DNA from: a virus
Strand: one strand, 5' to 3'
Virus record (IMG/VR): IMGVR_UViG_3300025872_000002
Coordinates: 1 to 64,000 of that record
Length of the DNA stretch: 64,000 nucleotides
The translations under genes and the position numbers were made by a program. The first letter of the stretch is position 1, and each line of letters starts with the position of its first letter. Positions 48,101 to 55,817 of the stretch are shown here, piece after piece. The notes under the pieces are model-generated. The model had not been told where the DNA came from, searched no databases, and was given only the letters and a program-made list of their open reading frames with translations.

Positions 48101-50442
48101 ACATGCAGGAGTACACCAACTCGGCGCTGATCAACGGTGTGCCGGAATTGAAGAAAGATGCTGCGGGGATCCGCAACATCGAGGGCGGGGACGAGAAGGT
48201 CAATGCACGTGCCATCGCCAAGGCGCTCGGCAAAGCTTCCGCTCTGGGCGACCAGCAAGCCGTTGAACGCACGTTCACGTTGTGGATGGCGTCACTTCGC
48301 GCCAAGCAGGATGGAGTAGGTTTAGACAAACTGAATTTCAAGACTCCGCCTACCGCGCAGGAACTGGCGGATCTTGAGCAGATGTTGAAAGCCAACCCCA
48401 CCGTTAAAGATGCGTTTGAGGAAGCCCGCGAGATTTACCGACACTACAACCGGCGACTGCTTGATCTCCAAGTGCAGACCGGCACACTCAGCAAGGCCAC
48501 TGCAGATGAGCTTGCTAAGGGTGACTACGTTGGCTTCTACCGAGTAAACAACAACGGGGTGGTCGAGTTGATGCTGGGCGGATCACGCCCCGTACGTGTA
48601 GGCAACATTATTGATCAGCCGTACCTTAAAGAGTTGGTCGGCGGTGAGCAGCAAATCCTGCCGTTTTTTGCCAGCATGGCGCAGAACACGTCATTGCTCA
48701 TGAGCATGGCGCTCAAGAACATGCAGCACACCAACACCGCCTACATGTTCCAAGACATGGAGCTGGGCAAGATTCACGGCGTGAAGGAAGGCAAACAACC
48801 GCCGGAAGGCAAGCTGCGCTTCAAACAAGACGGGAAAGATTATTGGTTTGCTGCAGACACCGATGCGTTTAAGGTGGCTGGGGTTCCTGAAGACTTGATG
48901 CTCCAAGGTCTGCAGGGCGTGAAGACTGCGATCCCTGCACTCGTCAAAGCGCTGGCTTTCCCCGCCAACGTCTTGCGCAAAGCTGTCCGTCGTGTCCCGA
49001 TCTACACGCTGCGGCAAACCATCCGTGACCCGATGCATGCTTGGCTGACTACAGGCGGCAACTTCGTGCCTGTGGTCAGTACGTGGAAAGAGCTGTACCG
49101 GGGCATGACCAACCCGAGCCAGACTCAGATCACGCTCAAGCAGGCGGCAGTCATCGGCAACAACGTCTACAGCGGTGATTCCGAAGGTGTTGTTGAAATG
49201 CTGCGGGAGCTTACGTCTACACCCAGTAAGTTCTCCCAGATCATAACGAAGTTCGATGAGCTGGCTATGCAAGGGGAAGCGGCGACTCGCGCCGTGCTGT
49301 ATGACGACTTCCGTAAGCGCGGCATGAGCCATGTCGAAGCGCTCCTCAACACTGCCGAGACGATGAACTTCTCCCGGCGGGGCACCAGCGCTAGCTTGCA
49401 CTGGCTGGCACAGTTGACGCCGTTCTTCAACGCACAGATCCAAGGTCTTGATGCCGCCTACCGGGCACTTCGCGGCCAGACCACGTTTGAAGAAAAGCTG
49501 AACGCTCGTAACGCGTTGCTCAAGCGCGGTGCCATGATGGCGGTAAGTACGATGGTGTACGCGCTGATGATGGAAGACGACGAGACGTACAAGAACGCCA
49601 CGCCTGAAGAGCGCTACGGCAATTGGTTTGTCCGGGTGCCGGGTACCGAGCATACGGTTCGAGTGCCGATCCCGTTTGAATTGGGCCTGATCTTCAAGTC
49701 CATCCCAGAGGCGCTTGTCAATACGGCATTCGGCGATAAGAAGGCCAGCGAAGCGGCCAAGGCGTTGGCGAAACAGATTTACATGTCTTCGCCGTTTGGT
49801 ATCCCGACGGCGCTCAAGGGACCGCTCGAGGTCATGTTCAACTACAACATGTACAGCGATCAGCCTATCGAGACGGCACACGAGCGCAGCATGGACGTAG
49901 ATCAACGCTACCGTACGGGCACGACGGAGCTGGCGAAGTTGCTCGGAAAGTTTGGCGTTCTGTCTCCGGTTCAGATCGATCACTTGGTGCGTAGCTACAC
50001 CGGCAGCTTGGGGATCATGGTGGCGTCGATGGCAAACATGGCGCTGCGGCCTCTGTCTGGACGGACGGATGTCGAGAAGCCTGATATGTCACTGAATGAA
50101 GTGCCGGTCATTGGTGCTGCCTTCCAGCCCACCACCGGGCGGGGGATGGTCAACGCTGTGTTTGACGAAGTCGCCAAGTATCAGCAGGCGGCGATGACGT
50201 ACAAAAACTTGGCTAAGTCAGACCCTGAAGCGGCTCGTGAGTACGCCAATAAGTTCTCCCGTGAGATTGCGCTAGCGTCTACCGGCGGGTCGTTCCGCCA
50301 GCAGATGGGGGAGTTCGCGCAGTACAAGCGAATGATTGCTGCCAACCCCAACCTGACCGGCGCAGAGAAGCGTGAGCAGATTGAGAAGATCAAGCAGCAG
50401 GAGATTGAGTACTCGAAGCGGGTGCGACTGCTAGCGGCTTGA
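42103..50442 (+). CDS. giant polyvalent virion protein with metallopeptidase-like and LPD38-like regions, 2779 aa
   Basis: The longest gene of the window. The N-terminus MPQYLNLPSGNSILVEDGVE is followed by an Ala/Gly-rich hydrophobic stretch (about 110-165) and charged coiled coils over residues 300-1560. A zinc-peptidase motif HEAGH is at 1658-1662, after DTVTLNKDALTEEDLL; the likely third ligand is E1848 in FVSELLSN. Between them, near 1677, lies TRRQFLKGAVTGL, which matches a twin-arginine export motif. Residues about 2255-2655 (VRRVPIYTLRQTIRDPMHAW; MNFSRRGTSASLHWLAQLTP; GNWFVRVPGTEHTVRVPIPF) match LPD38 of polyvalent proteins. Such proteins are thought to be injected and act in the new host. 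Confidence 0.85.
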   Translation: MPQYLNLPSGNSILVEDGVEPQQAWLDALRNYPEEFGYKKGSKAEGGFGAAFSSGLSRLAGETGLTAGKLGLIGLPAAEEYYRRQQQKAEGIFKPTEKGWTEDPLQKLKEVAGGSAAYMLAPAVAAGAAAFAPVTVPVIGAAGLAAGLAGLGQYTGSNLAAQMEENKKGLAETSGAAAFGTAIPQAALDVLSFRMMPGIQRLFGATGKELTEAQAKALAEQTLKKKIGDYAKATGVSMGVEGATEVAQDFLEKAQAGAELTDPKAREDYLESLIGGAALAGVLGPFGRGFERAGIAARGRELEQKRVEGERALQQSLTGLAGMERTRAAGAEARQQFGTLFPEIGPAESMYGTQESIQKRLAQIEQEAERARQLKDVSTLSDLQRERTALESRVKEEPSAMEQRQALEQQIAYYQNIEAQLIARAKAAPTAAEKRLILEKLVQVQEQRRQLTNTLLAQEQTGAVPKPTTQEALLNQEKRTIAALQKAEEAGDAAAQLKLTDKLAGLQEQLGLFGQEAYTAQQQFEQKQAEDAAAAEAAARAAQPTLLLTDQRGATPIEMGYNLDTVITPPRVPQAYLQGNLFGSEERVQAPGGTETTLPRLQQAVSSLSERPDLSEADRSLLDRVSDLVLPKRGERTVEGLRSMLGALQTLRRSISQDILNRATGYDDLGLTDAEKLARIRQDASQDAFKSTRLEPPSIYSKNDADKPKQLQQAGILRLNRRLLAIEKKEAEIEAQATKLQTARTPIERFTTPIETRDAEGNVKTRATPAQLVADWVEALSSGADTTQPRAALETVLGQIQRAGAGEKEALTKLKRRIATPEERAALGKKSVVERVPTAITTTAQQPDLFAGTEAATATEFETPRQMQAFMASDELQKERQKQGKQALAEAQEAGPPKPADVVRSQKLLKPTVAFLNKQADKVRGFLKGLTKRLNDYNALLSAKTEQDEDALAKAKRQQAEILLAIEKTLLKQHQEYARALIEMQSAQETMAGLQDFVDNYVRALDTAVQMSGEWAGVAENERARFQKELEARQDTLRRALGRLGVLRGEITNKFGDILSMEAPALEAGTAFDPELVAAYTQAKADAKKAADDFYGFVKARRKVEPPAHWKVSERDLRQFLMQQAELTDMLFEQGLVVKKWTYTAEELHDKLTAAQEDAKADPVWSAFLKEAQEAIDDATSTPTLRSPDKLMAAIRAANVQIRNIRDQRAESLPARILELEDKRKKLLEYTDQEKLDATQVTVADTQKAIARINAAKREQLKPIDKQLAELRRELAQTKGDQKPVSISELRAKAQAKTQADIKAENERLAREAEAKTRVSFEKRSKKEREEIAALQQRLDQLVADKQTAIDKKREQTTHFRFTKDEKEAIAAGTKTREQVIEAKREEGVKALTAQFDAAIQKLQVEIRAIRGVAKPSEKRAAQLQSTLDLQRRIGEEGPLETAEEVATIAKTQRESRSGQTLVDVRTGRVTEGRMPSAAKALTEAQERREAIEANEISYRNSLLRYVKTQFDSDLSALETDELEYEILRMQAEAEDRAGLRRPATAAEQAKLAKTVAEGVSDPLDRILSHDYAARENTPLDDTTAVAVGKGDLKGALESLAKNGSTPFVRMVAKQLLPMVENTKLETASLEGKGGEYSPNTDTVTLNKDALTEEDLLHEAGHAATYAVASYEAGSGMTRRQFLKGAVTGLTALKLPNITENMSLAAQEKMFFNMLDAWRDWVKAANKLAPALDLDAYTSLDVADGDLRGFLERMEYNEVSDDAVTEMLENGGLKKLQSAINASQRAVMSEAAKQGEAKGTTEKEAPFVPTKEQLAARDALEKLYAKMQGRTEFKDEYGNVSFKEFVSELLSNQQVRDKINQTAGLLRRIYEGFLRMLGIEPKTLSDKALEQAFAMFSPSTTSVGKDERLASIMRGVFPGTQSNFSASVPKSIADMVNRTIARNATLGDKVMANLTGLRLRTFIADQWAPVEALMKQGVAKGKVKEAQALQMQVYMRLFSNMQEYTNSALINGVPELKKDAAGIRNIEGGDEKVNARAIAKALGKASALGDQQAVERTFTLWMASLRAKQDGVGLDKLNFKTPPTAQELADLEQMLKANPTVKDAFEEAREIYRHYNRRLLDLQVQTGTLSKATADELAKGDYVGFYRVNNNGVVELMLGGSRPVRVGNIIDQPYLKELVGGEQQILPFFASMAQNTSLLMSMALKNMQHTNTAYMFQDMELGKIHGVKEGKQPPEGKLRFKQDGKDYWFAADTDAFKVAGVPEDLMLQGLQGVKTAIPALVKALAFPANVLRKAVRRVPIYTLRQTIRDPMHAWLTTGGNFVPVVSTWKELYRGMTNPSQTQITLKQAAVIGNNVYSGDSEGVVEMLRELTSTPSKFSQIITKFDELAMQGEAATRAVLYDDFRKRGMSHVEALLNTAETMNFSRRGTSASLHWLAQLTPFFNAQIQGLDAAYRALRGQTTFEEKLNARNALLKRGAMMAVSTMVYALMMEDDETYKNATPEERYGNWFVRVPGTEHTVRVPIPFELGLIFKSIPEALVNTAFGDKKASEAAKALAKQIYMSSPFGIPTALKGPLEVMFNYNMYSDQPIETAHERSMDVDQRYRTGTTELAKLLGKFGVLSPVQIDHLVRSYTGSLGIMVASMANMALRPLSGRTDVEKPDMSLNEVPVIGAAFQPTTGRGMVNAVFDEVAKYQQAAMTYKNLAKSDPEAAREYANKFSREIALASTGGSFRQQMGEFAQYKRMIAANPNLTGAEKREQIEKIKQQEIEYSKRVRLLAA
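47071..47194 (+). other. metallopeptidase HEAGH site and adjacent Tat-like motif inside the giant gene
   Basis: Codons 1658-1662 (47074-47088) encode HEAGH; codons 1677-1690 (from 47131) encode MTRRQFLKGAVTGL. The segment from about 1667 to 1785 looks like an insertion that separates the HExxH helix from the region carrying the presumed third zinc ligand. Confidence 0.6.
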
Positions 50443-50614
50443 TGTAGAACCAGACGCCAAGCTTGCCACCCCGGATCCCGGGTGTGGCAGTGGCGTTGAC
50501 TCGGTAAGGAATCGCAGCCCGCAGTCCGAGTTCTCGAATGCGGTCTACGTCAAGACAAGGCACGAAGAAGCCTTGTCCGGGTTCAGTCTTGTTCCACGGA
50601 AACGTAACCTTCAC
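50390..50614 (-). CDS. hypothetical small protein, 74 aa, overlapping the giant gene
   Basis: The product begins MKVTFPWNKTEPGQGFFVPC and contains DVDRIRELGLRAAIPYRVNA and GIRGGKLGVWFYI, a pattern I recall from small proteins next to replication genes in aquatic phages. It overlaps the primase-helicase stop by 32 bases and the 3' end of the giant plus-strand gene by 53 bases, a convergent overlap. No function is known. Confidence 0.6.
   Translation of the reverse strand: MKVTFPWNKTEPGQGFFVPCLDVDRIRELGLRAAIPYRVNATATPGIRGGKLGVWFYIKPLAVAPASSTQSPAA
50465..50488. other. strong hairpin at the convergent gene junction
   Basis: GCCACCCCGG pairs with CCGGGTGTGGC apart from one bulged base, around a 3-base loop, between the end of the giant gene and the first minus-strand gene. 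There is no U-run on either side, so it could act as a two-way block or mRNA 3'-end stabiliser but is not a classical terminator. It also lies in codons of 50390-50614. Confidence 0.45.
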
Positions 50615-53600
50615 TGTTCACCTTTTCTTTCCGTAGGCGCAGGTGCATGCAGGTCACGCGTAGTGCAGGACCATCGGTTCTTGCCAGCATGTCTTTCTTA
50701 ATGCCGAAGCGTACTTCGTATCCTCCTGATTTCTGTGCCGCTTCCATCTTGTTCTTGAAGTCTGCATAACCAAACGACATGGACGCGCAGTGCTTGCGCA
50801 GCAGTTGTTCTTCGATGAAGTACTCGATGTAGTCCGGATGCGTTGAGCCGTGTTCGATGCGCCCCAGCACCGTATTGCGGGTGCTGGTCTTGCCCTCAGC
50901 ACTCATGTTCCACTCGGTCACAAACTTGTCGTCCTCCCCACGGCGGATCACCACAAACTTCCCGTAGAACTCCCGGGTATAGGTGTTCAGCACATCCTCG
51001 GCAGACCGCCGCGCTCTGGCATGCGTCGAGCGAGCGTGATCCACCAACTTCAGCAGTGCGTCAATCACGCCATGTACAGGCACGGCCAAGATGTTGGCGT
51101 AGTTAGGGCCAAGGATGATTGCAGCTGTGACGTCTGACGTACAACCTGCGTGCCAGTACCGCTCCTCATCGCTGAACTTCATCACCTTGCGCAGCATCTC
51201 GTGTGTCTCAGTCCAGACCTTGCGCACCGTAGACTGATTGGTAACGACCCAGCGAACCCACGCTTCACCTGCCACCCCGTAGTTCCGCCTAAGAAGCTTC
51301 AGCGTGTTGCGCTCTAAGTCATTGAAGACCAGCTCTTCCGATGGGTTCCACTCCAGCAGGCGCATCATCTCGCCGTGAGCGGCATGCTCTCGAGTACTCA
51401 GCAGTACATCGCTCATGTGCACGTTAGCCGTGGTGGTTGCCGTCAGCGACCATGTCGTGTTGTTGATGCGCTCCTTATTGGCACCTGATTCCATCCGTTC
51501 CTTGCCTTTGCCCTCCGCCGTGTCGAAGATAAAAGCTGACGCCCACTCTGTGTCGTTGCGGGCTTTGGTGGTGATCTCGTCGATCAAGAGCGGCAGACTG
51601 TTGAGCAGACCGGCTCTCTGTTGCAGGGCGACGAGCGACGTGCCCTTCCCAGTCCTGTACCGTAGCGGGTGCCCCCACACGCCAGCCTTCAAGCTGAGCG
51701 TCAGCGACTTACCCGTGCCCGACTCGGTTGAGCCGACGTGCCAGACAAAGCCTTCGTATTCTGAGAAGTGCATCAACGTCGAGCCAAACGAGTCAACGCA
51801 CAACGCCAGCATGGTGTGCATCTTCCGGGCTACCAGCAATTCCCACGGACGACGCCACTCTTCCAGCGAGCCTTTGCTGTTGGTCGCAGCGTTGATGTTC
51901 TCCAGCCCCGGCATCGGCACAGCAATCTCAGCACCATCGGGCCGGAAGATCCGATTGTTGTAGACAAACGAGCCGTTCTTTTGCCAACCAAACTGCGTTG
52001 GTACGTCCACCGCTTTGCGCATCTGCGCTGACTCAGCCACACACGCCCTGACGTAGCCATAAAGATACGGGTCCATCGCAGCCCCCCGCTCAGCGTAGAT
52101 GTTGTGCGTAGCAAGGCACTTGAGCAGCTCGTCTTTGGAGACCACCGCCTTGCTTGGCATGATGATGGGCGTGTACTCCACGCTCTGCTGCGAGGGGACA
52201 TCTGCTGGGCCGATAGTCTTGACCGCCATCAAGTGGGCGTAGTGTTCTTTCTCCTCCATGCGCAGCATGTCTACGACAAACAGATCGTAGGACAACACCG
52301 GCACCTGCGTCTTAATCACGACGCCTGTCGCATCCTTCTCCTTGATCTCGGCAAACACACCGCCGTTCTTACCGTAGATGAATCCTCGAGGAGCGCTTGG
52401 CCGTTTTGCTAGCCGAATGCGGCGGTTGTGTGCGATACCTTCTTCATCTGCATCGCTGGTGATGCCGTCCTCAAGATACTCAACAGCATCGTCAGGCTCG
52501 ACTTCCTGCTGCGTTGCGTGCAGGGGGATCTCGTATACCTTCTCATCAGTGCTCTCAACAATCTCACGCCCAAGCGCCAGAGCGTTGGTGATCTTCCCCC
52601 AGTGTGGGCACTTGGGGCACACGCCCGGGTTCTCGCTGTCTAGCTTGATACAGGGATACGGCCCCTTGATCTCGGCCAGCTTCTGTTGCATGCGGTCTGG
52701 ATCGTAAGGGTGCAACTGTGAAAGCTTCGCGCTGTACTCAGGGCCGTCTTCGCACACCTTTGTCCAAGACAGCAGTGCTCGCCAAAGCGGCTCCATCCCA
52801 TCGTCTTGTGCGTGATCGATGTAGTGCTGCAACTGCCCGCACCCAGCCTGCTGCTCTGTCTTGAGCCAGATCGTCTCGAACCGTGTGACGCTGTTGCCCA
52901 TCATCGCCTCAGCCAGCGCGGAGCGTTTTGTGCTGGCTTTGCTAGGACGGGTACCTTGAAGGTCGACCTTCTCTGCAACGAACGCATTACTGGCAGGCGC
53001 ATACGCATCCGTCAGCAGCGCCCTGACTGCGGCACCGAAATGCAGAAGATCAATCGGCCCGCTGCCTTGGATCATCATCTTGACCGGGCGCGGCTCTGGA
53101 TACTTGTCTTTGAAGTTGAACGTCCCGGGGATACGCAGTACGCGTGCCGCATCAGCGGTCACCGCCATATCGATCTGCATGCCCTCCTGTCTGCACAGGC
53201 GCTTCAAGTTCTCAGCTATCGGCTTCCAAGTCTCGATGTCTGCTTCTTTGTCCAGCGGCCAGTAGCAATGCAGCCCGCCACCGGATGACAGGACGTGGGG
53301 CGTCGCGAACTGATTCAGCCCAGTCTTATCCAGAAACGCCGACAACGCCTCGGCTGCAGCCCTCTTGGACTCATAGCCATCCAAGTCCAGAAAGATCGAC
53401 TTGACGTACCGAGCGTTCACCGCCGTACGCCGGTCTCTCGTCATGTGCTGCACCTTCTCGTCGAAGGTCGCCAGTGCGAAGAAGATGTTGTACTTCTTAC
53501 CTAGCCATTGTTTAACGTGGGGTTTGATCTCCTCAAGGGTGGCAATGAATTGATGATTTTTCTTACGAGTGCTCAGTTCTGCAACGCAGTACAGCCCATG

Positions 53601-53645
53601 CCCGGGCGACGGCAGAACGTCCGCAAGGAACTCCAGCGGTTTCAT
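50583..53645 (-). CDS. primase-helicase (AEP primase plus DUF927-type ATPase), 1020 aa
   Basis: The N-terminus is an archaeo-eukaryotic-type primase: SIFLDLDG at 83-90 (metal-binding D-x-D), SGGGLHCYW at 121-129 and AARVLRIPGTFNFK at 166-179. A Cys cluster CPKCPHW lies in the middle. The C-terminal ATPase has Walker A STESGTGKS (K646), then LPLLIDEI as Walker B, and matches DUF927-type phage helicases. It would unwind the fork and prime DNA synthesis. It is the last large gene of the leftward replication operon. Confidence 0.85.
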   Translation of the reverse strand: MKPLEFLADVLPSPGHGLYCVAELSTRKKNHQFIATLEEIKPHVKQWLGKKYNIFFALATFDEKVQHMTRDRRTAVNARYVKSIFLDLDGYESKRAAAEALSAFLDKTGLNQFATPHVLSSGGGLHCYWPLDKEADIETWKPIAENLKRLCRQEGMQIDMAVTADAARVLRIPGTFNFKDKYPEPRPVKMMIQGSGPIDLLHFGAAVRALLTDAYAPASNAFVAEKVDLQGTRPSKASTKRSALAEAMMGNSVTRFETIWLKTEQQAGCGQLQHYIDHAQDDGMEPLWRALLSWTKVCEDGPEYSAKLSQLHPYDPDRMQQKLAEIKGPYPCIKLDSENPGVCPKCPHWGKITNALALGREIVESTDEKVYEIPLHATQQEVEPDDAVEYLEDGITSDADEEGIAHNRRIRLAKRPSAPRGFIYGKNGGVFAEIKEKDATGVVIKTQVPVLSYDLFVVDMLRMEEKEHYAHLMAVKTIGPADVPSQQSVEYTPIIMPSKAVVSKDELLKCLATHNIYAERGAAMDPYLYGYVRACVAESAQMRKAVDVPTQFGWQKNGSFVYNNRIFRPDGAEIAVPMPGLENINAATNSKGSLEEWRRPWELLVARKMHTMLALCVDSFGSTLMHFSEYEGFVWHVGSTESGTGKSLTLSLKAGVWGHPLRYRTGKGTSLVALQQRAGLLNSLPLLIDEITTKARNDTEWASAFIFDTAEGKGKERMESGANKERINNTTWSLTATTTANVHMSDVLLSTREHAAHGEMMRLLEWNPSEELVFNDLERNTLKLLRRNYGVAGEAWVRWVVTNQSTVRKVWTETHEMLRKVMKFSDEERYWHAGCTSDVTAAIILGPNYANILAVPVHGVIDALLKLVDHARSTHARARRSAEDVLNTYTREFYGKFVVIRRGEDDKFVTEWNMSAEGKTSTRNTVLGRIEHGSTHPDYIEYFIEEQLLRKHCASMSFGYADFKNKMEAAQKSGGYEVRFGIKKDMLARTDGPALRVTCMHLRLRKEKVNSEGYVSVEQD

Positions 53646-53654
53646 GCCTATCCT

Positions 53655-53804
53655 TTAGCATGCAGCGTCGTTAAACTTTTCCAGTCGTTTGCTCAGCTCA
53701 ATGATCCACGCCTGCGCCCACTCAGGCACCGTCGACATGTCCAACAGCCACGCGTACTTGACTAACTCTTCGTTGGTCAGGCTCTTAGGTTGAATTCCTT
53801 GCAT
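53655..53804 (-). CDS. hypothetical small protein, 49 aa
   Basis: ATG 53804 is preceded by GGAAAAGAAT; the frame ends TAA at 53655-53657, 9 bases before the primase start. The product (MQGIQPKSLTNEELVKYAWL; EWAQAWIIELSKRLEKF) is a small amphipathic helical protein. It overlaps the HTH gene stop by 28 bases. Confidence 0.6.
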   Translation of the reverse strand: MQGIQPKSLTNEELVKYAWLLDMSTVPEWAQAWIIELSKRLEKFNDAAC

Positions 53805-54058
53805 ATTCTTTTCCAAGCCTCGTCGGTTGTTTTAGAGTTCTGCATGCAATCGAGCAAGCGCTGTATGCGAGCTTCGTATACGTGCAGCACCCCGCCACCT
53901 TTCATCCAGTTATAGACAGACTGGCGTGTAGCACCAATCGCCATAGCCAGCTTTGTGGCGGAGATGTCGTGATAGATAGCCCACAAAGCTAGGCGTGTGC
54001 CGATCAGATTGACCGGTTGCGTCTTTATGCGGGCAATGAAGTTTGATGTGTATGGCAT
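53777..54058 (-). CDS. HTH (XRE/Cro-like) DNA-binding protein, 93 aa
   Basis: A typical Cro-type helix-turn-helix is seen: LALWAIYHDISATKLAMAIG (first helices) and ATRQSVYNWMKGG (turn and recognition helix). The C-terminal helix is LLDCMQNSKTTDEAWKRICK. ATG 54058 is chosen over a GTG at 54094 because the latter lacks ribosome-site spacing. It is the only clear sequence-specific repressor-type regulator in the window and is a candidate to bind operators such as the left-arm palindromes; that link is not shown. Confidence 0.7.
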   Translation of the reverse strand: MPYTSNFIARIKTQPVNLIGTRLALWAIYHDISATKLAMAIGATRQSVYNWMKGGGVLHVYEARIQRLLDCMQNSKTTDEAWKRICKEFNLRA

Positions 54059-54097
54059 TGTGTTGGGGTACTCACGTTGCCGCTTTCCCCCCACCCT

Positions 54098-54346
54098 TTA
54101 TTGAGTGCGCCAAATACCTACGCCAGCCTCCACAGGGCGCAGGGCGAACTTAAACCCGAAGTGCTTCTGGGCAACGCTGGCTACTGCACGCAGCCTAGTC
54201 ATCTCGCGCTTCATGTTTGAAGTCGGCACCTTCACAACAAACGAATCACCAACCTCCATTTTGCCGAAGGGATACTTCGTCTCGATCATCGACTTGCGTC
54301 CGCTACGACGCGGGGGCAACGGGACATCTTTACGGATAACGTACAT
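54098..54346 (-). CDS. hypothetical basic protein, 82 aa
   Basis: ATG 54346 is favoured because AAGGAG lies six bases upstream; the longer frame to 54364 lacks one. MYVIRKDVPLPPRRSGRKSM begins the chain; FGKMEVGDSFVVKVPTSNMK and GFKFALRPVEAGVGIWRT follow. Such 'V-P-x-x-R-x-G-R' starts recur in short phage proteins, without known role. Confidence 0.7.
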   Translation of the reverse strand: MYVIRKDVPLPPRRSGRKSMIETKYPFGKMEVGDSFVVKVPTSNMKREMTRLRAVASVAQKHFGFKFALRPVEAGVGIWRTQ

Positions 54347-54360
54347 GGCTAGCTCCTTAT

Positions 54361-55326
54361 TCACTCGTCATCCCACTCGCTGACCATGTCGGCCAGCGGG
54401 GACTTGGCTTCAACCGTAGGCTTCTTCGCTGCGGCAGTACGCACTTCCGGCTCGTCAACTTCCTCCACCACCGGCTCGGGGGCGGGCTTAGCAGCTTTCT
54501 TGGCCTTGGGCGCGGGGGGCGGCGCTGGCTCCTCTTCTTCTGCCGCAACTTCCACCGGCTTAGGCAGCGTCTTGGCAGGCGGCTTGCCCTCGAGCATGGC
54601 CGGAGCCACCGCGTCCATCTTGGCGACTGTCATCGTGACCGCCTTAACGGCTTCATCAGACGCGCCTTTCTCTTCCACCGTGGTGTACTCGTCGTCGGAC
54701 AGCCAGCGCATTGCTTTGAAGAACAGCTTAGGCGACTCAGACTTGGTGTCGAACTTCATACGCGTCACGACCGTCTCAGGACTGATGTCCTGCGCGGCCA
54801 GCCAGCGTGCGTACTCTTGCAAGGGGCGGTTGTCGCCCTCGGCTTTACCAAAAAGTGACGTGGCAGGAAGCGTGAGCTGCATCACATCGCCTTCTACGCT
54901 ATCGGCGAGCACTACCGCCAGACGCTGTTGGTAGCGGCAAGCACGGCTGTTACCTTGTCCAGAACCTGCGATGTTCTTGGGGCACTCGGAGCAGCGGCTT
55001 GCCTGCTTGTTGGCACTGTCCGGGCTGGGCTTCTCACCATCCGCCGACCAGCAATCCGGTCCGGTAACAGTGTCGGCATCATAGGACTTCGCGTAGAACA
55101 CGCGATTGATTTTGGGCGCGGCCTTGACGATCACGATATCGAGATGCCGCTCCTCGATGGACGCGATTTCTTTGCCGTTGTTGAGCAGCCGGAACACGCC
55201 ACCTTTGATCGAGATGCGCTTGCCGCCACCGGCACCACCGCCAGCGAGAGCCTTAGCTGTTTCGGACAGCCCCTTACGAGCAAACGCGGGGGCTTGGTTG
55301 GGGTTGAATAGAGCGATATTGCTCAT
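54361..55326 (-). CDS. putative ssDNA-binding protein with acidic tail, 321 aa
   Basis: The N-terminal 200 residues are beta-rich and contain a Cys set (CWSADG, CSECP, SRACRYQQRLAVVLA). The C-terminal 75 residues are disordered, Pro/Ala/Lys-rich and end acidic (ADMVSEWDDE), the hallmark of single-strand binding proteins that recruit partners by the tail. It sits among polymerase, helicase and primase genes. No direct OB-fold signature is visible, so the call is from tail and context. Confidence 0.6.
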   Translation of the reverse strand: MSNIALFNPNQAPAFARKGLSETAKALAGGGAGGGKRISIKGGVFRLLNNGKEIASIEERHLDIVIVKAAPKINRVFYAKSYDADTVTGPDCWSADGEKPSPDSANKQASRCSECPKNIAGSGQGNSRACRYQQRLAVVLADSVEGDVMQLTLPATSLFGKAEGDNRPLQEYARWLAAQDISPETVVTRMKFDTKSESPKLFFKAMRWLSDDEYTTVEEKGASDEAVKAVTMTVAKMDAVAPAMLEGKPPAKTLPKPVEVAAEEEEPAPPPAPKAKKAAKPAPEPVVEEVDEPEVRTAAAKKPTVEAKSPLADMVSEWDDE

Positions 55327-55335
55327 GAGTTCCTC

Positions 55336-55743
55336 TTACTTGTGGGAGGGTTTACGAACGGAAATGCTGAACTCGGTATTGCTGTTCAGGCCGGGGGGAA
55401 ACAGCGACGGATTCTCTTTCAAGAACGTCGCCATATTGGTTTGAGCGATGCGCTTCTCGAGAAGGTCGACAGCGTCATGCTCGATGATGAACTGCTTGAA
55501 CGAGTCCCAGTCCTGCGTCTGGTACCGGGTCTTCGTTGAAAGGATCACGGTGCCCTCTTCGGTGTTGACTGACTTCACACCGAGCGTGAGCATCTTGTCC
55601 TTGAGCGCGTTCTTGATCGTGTCTTGCTGAGCCTTGAGCGCCTCGACTTCCGTCTCGTACGCTGCGGTCAGCTCTTGAATTCGAGTCTGCATCTTGCGGT
55701 AGACCCGGGCCAGCTTGTCCATAGGGACGTCAACATCAGACAT
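55336..55743 (-). CDS. conserved coiled-coil replication-region protein, 135 aa
   Basis: A helical N-terminal half (KLARVYRKMQTRIQELTAAY; EVEALKAQQDTIKNALKDKM) is followed by VNTEEGTVILSTKTRYQTQD and WDSFKQFIIEHDAVDLLEKR. This type of protein is common next to replication genes of aquatic phages and is compared with host-nuclease inhibitors, but no function is proven. A Gam-like role is a possible reading. Confidence 0.65.
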   Translation of the reverse strand: MSDVDVPMDKLARVYRKMQTRIQELTAAYETEVEALKAQQDTIKNALKDKMLTLGVKSVNTEEGTVILSTKTRYQTQDWDSFKQFIIEHDAVDLLEKRIAQTNMATFLKENPSLFPPGLNSNTEFSISVRKPSHK

Positions 55744-55817
55744 GTTCTTCTCCTGTCGAAGTGTCTGTAAATGTTTTTACGATGATACAGGTTTTTCTAG
55801 CCGGTGCAAGCGGCATT

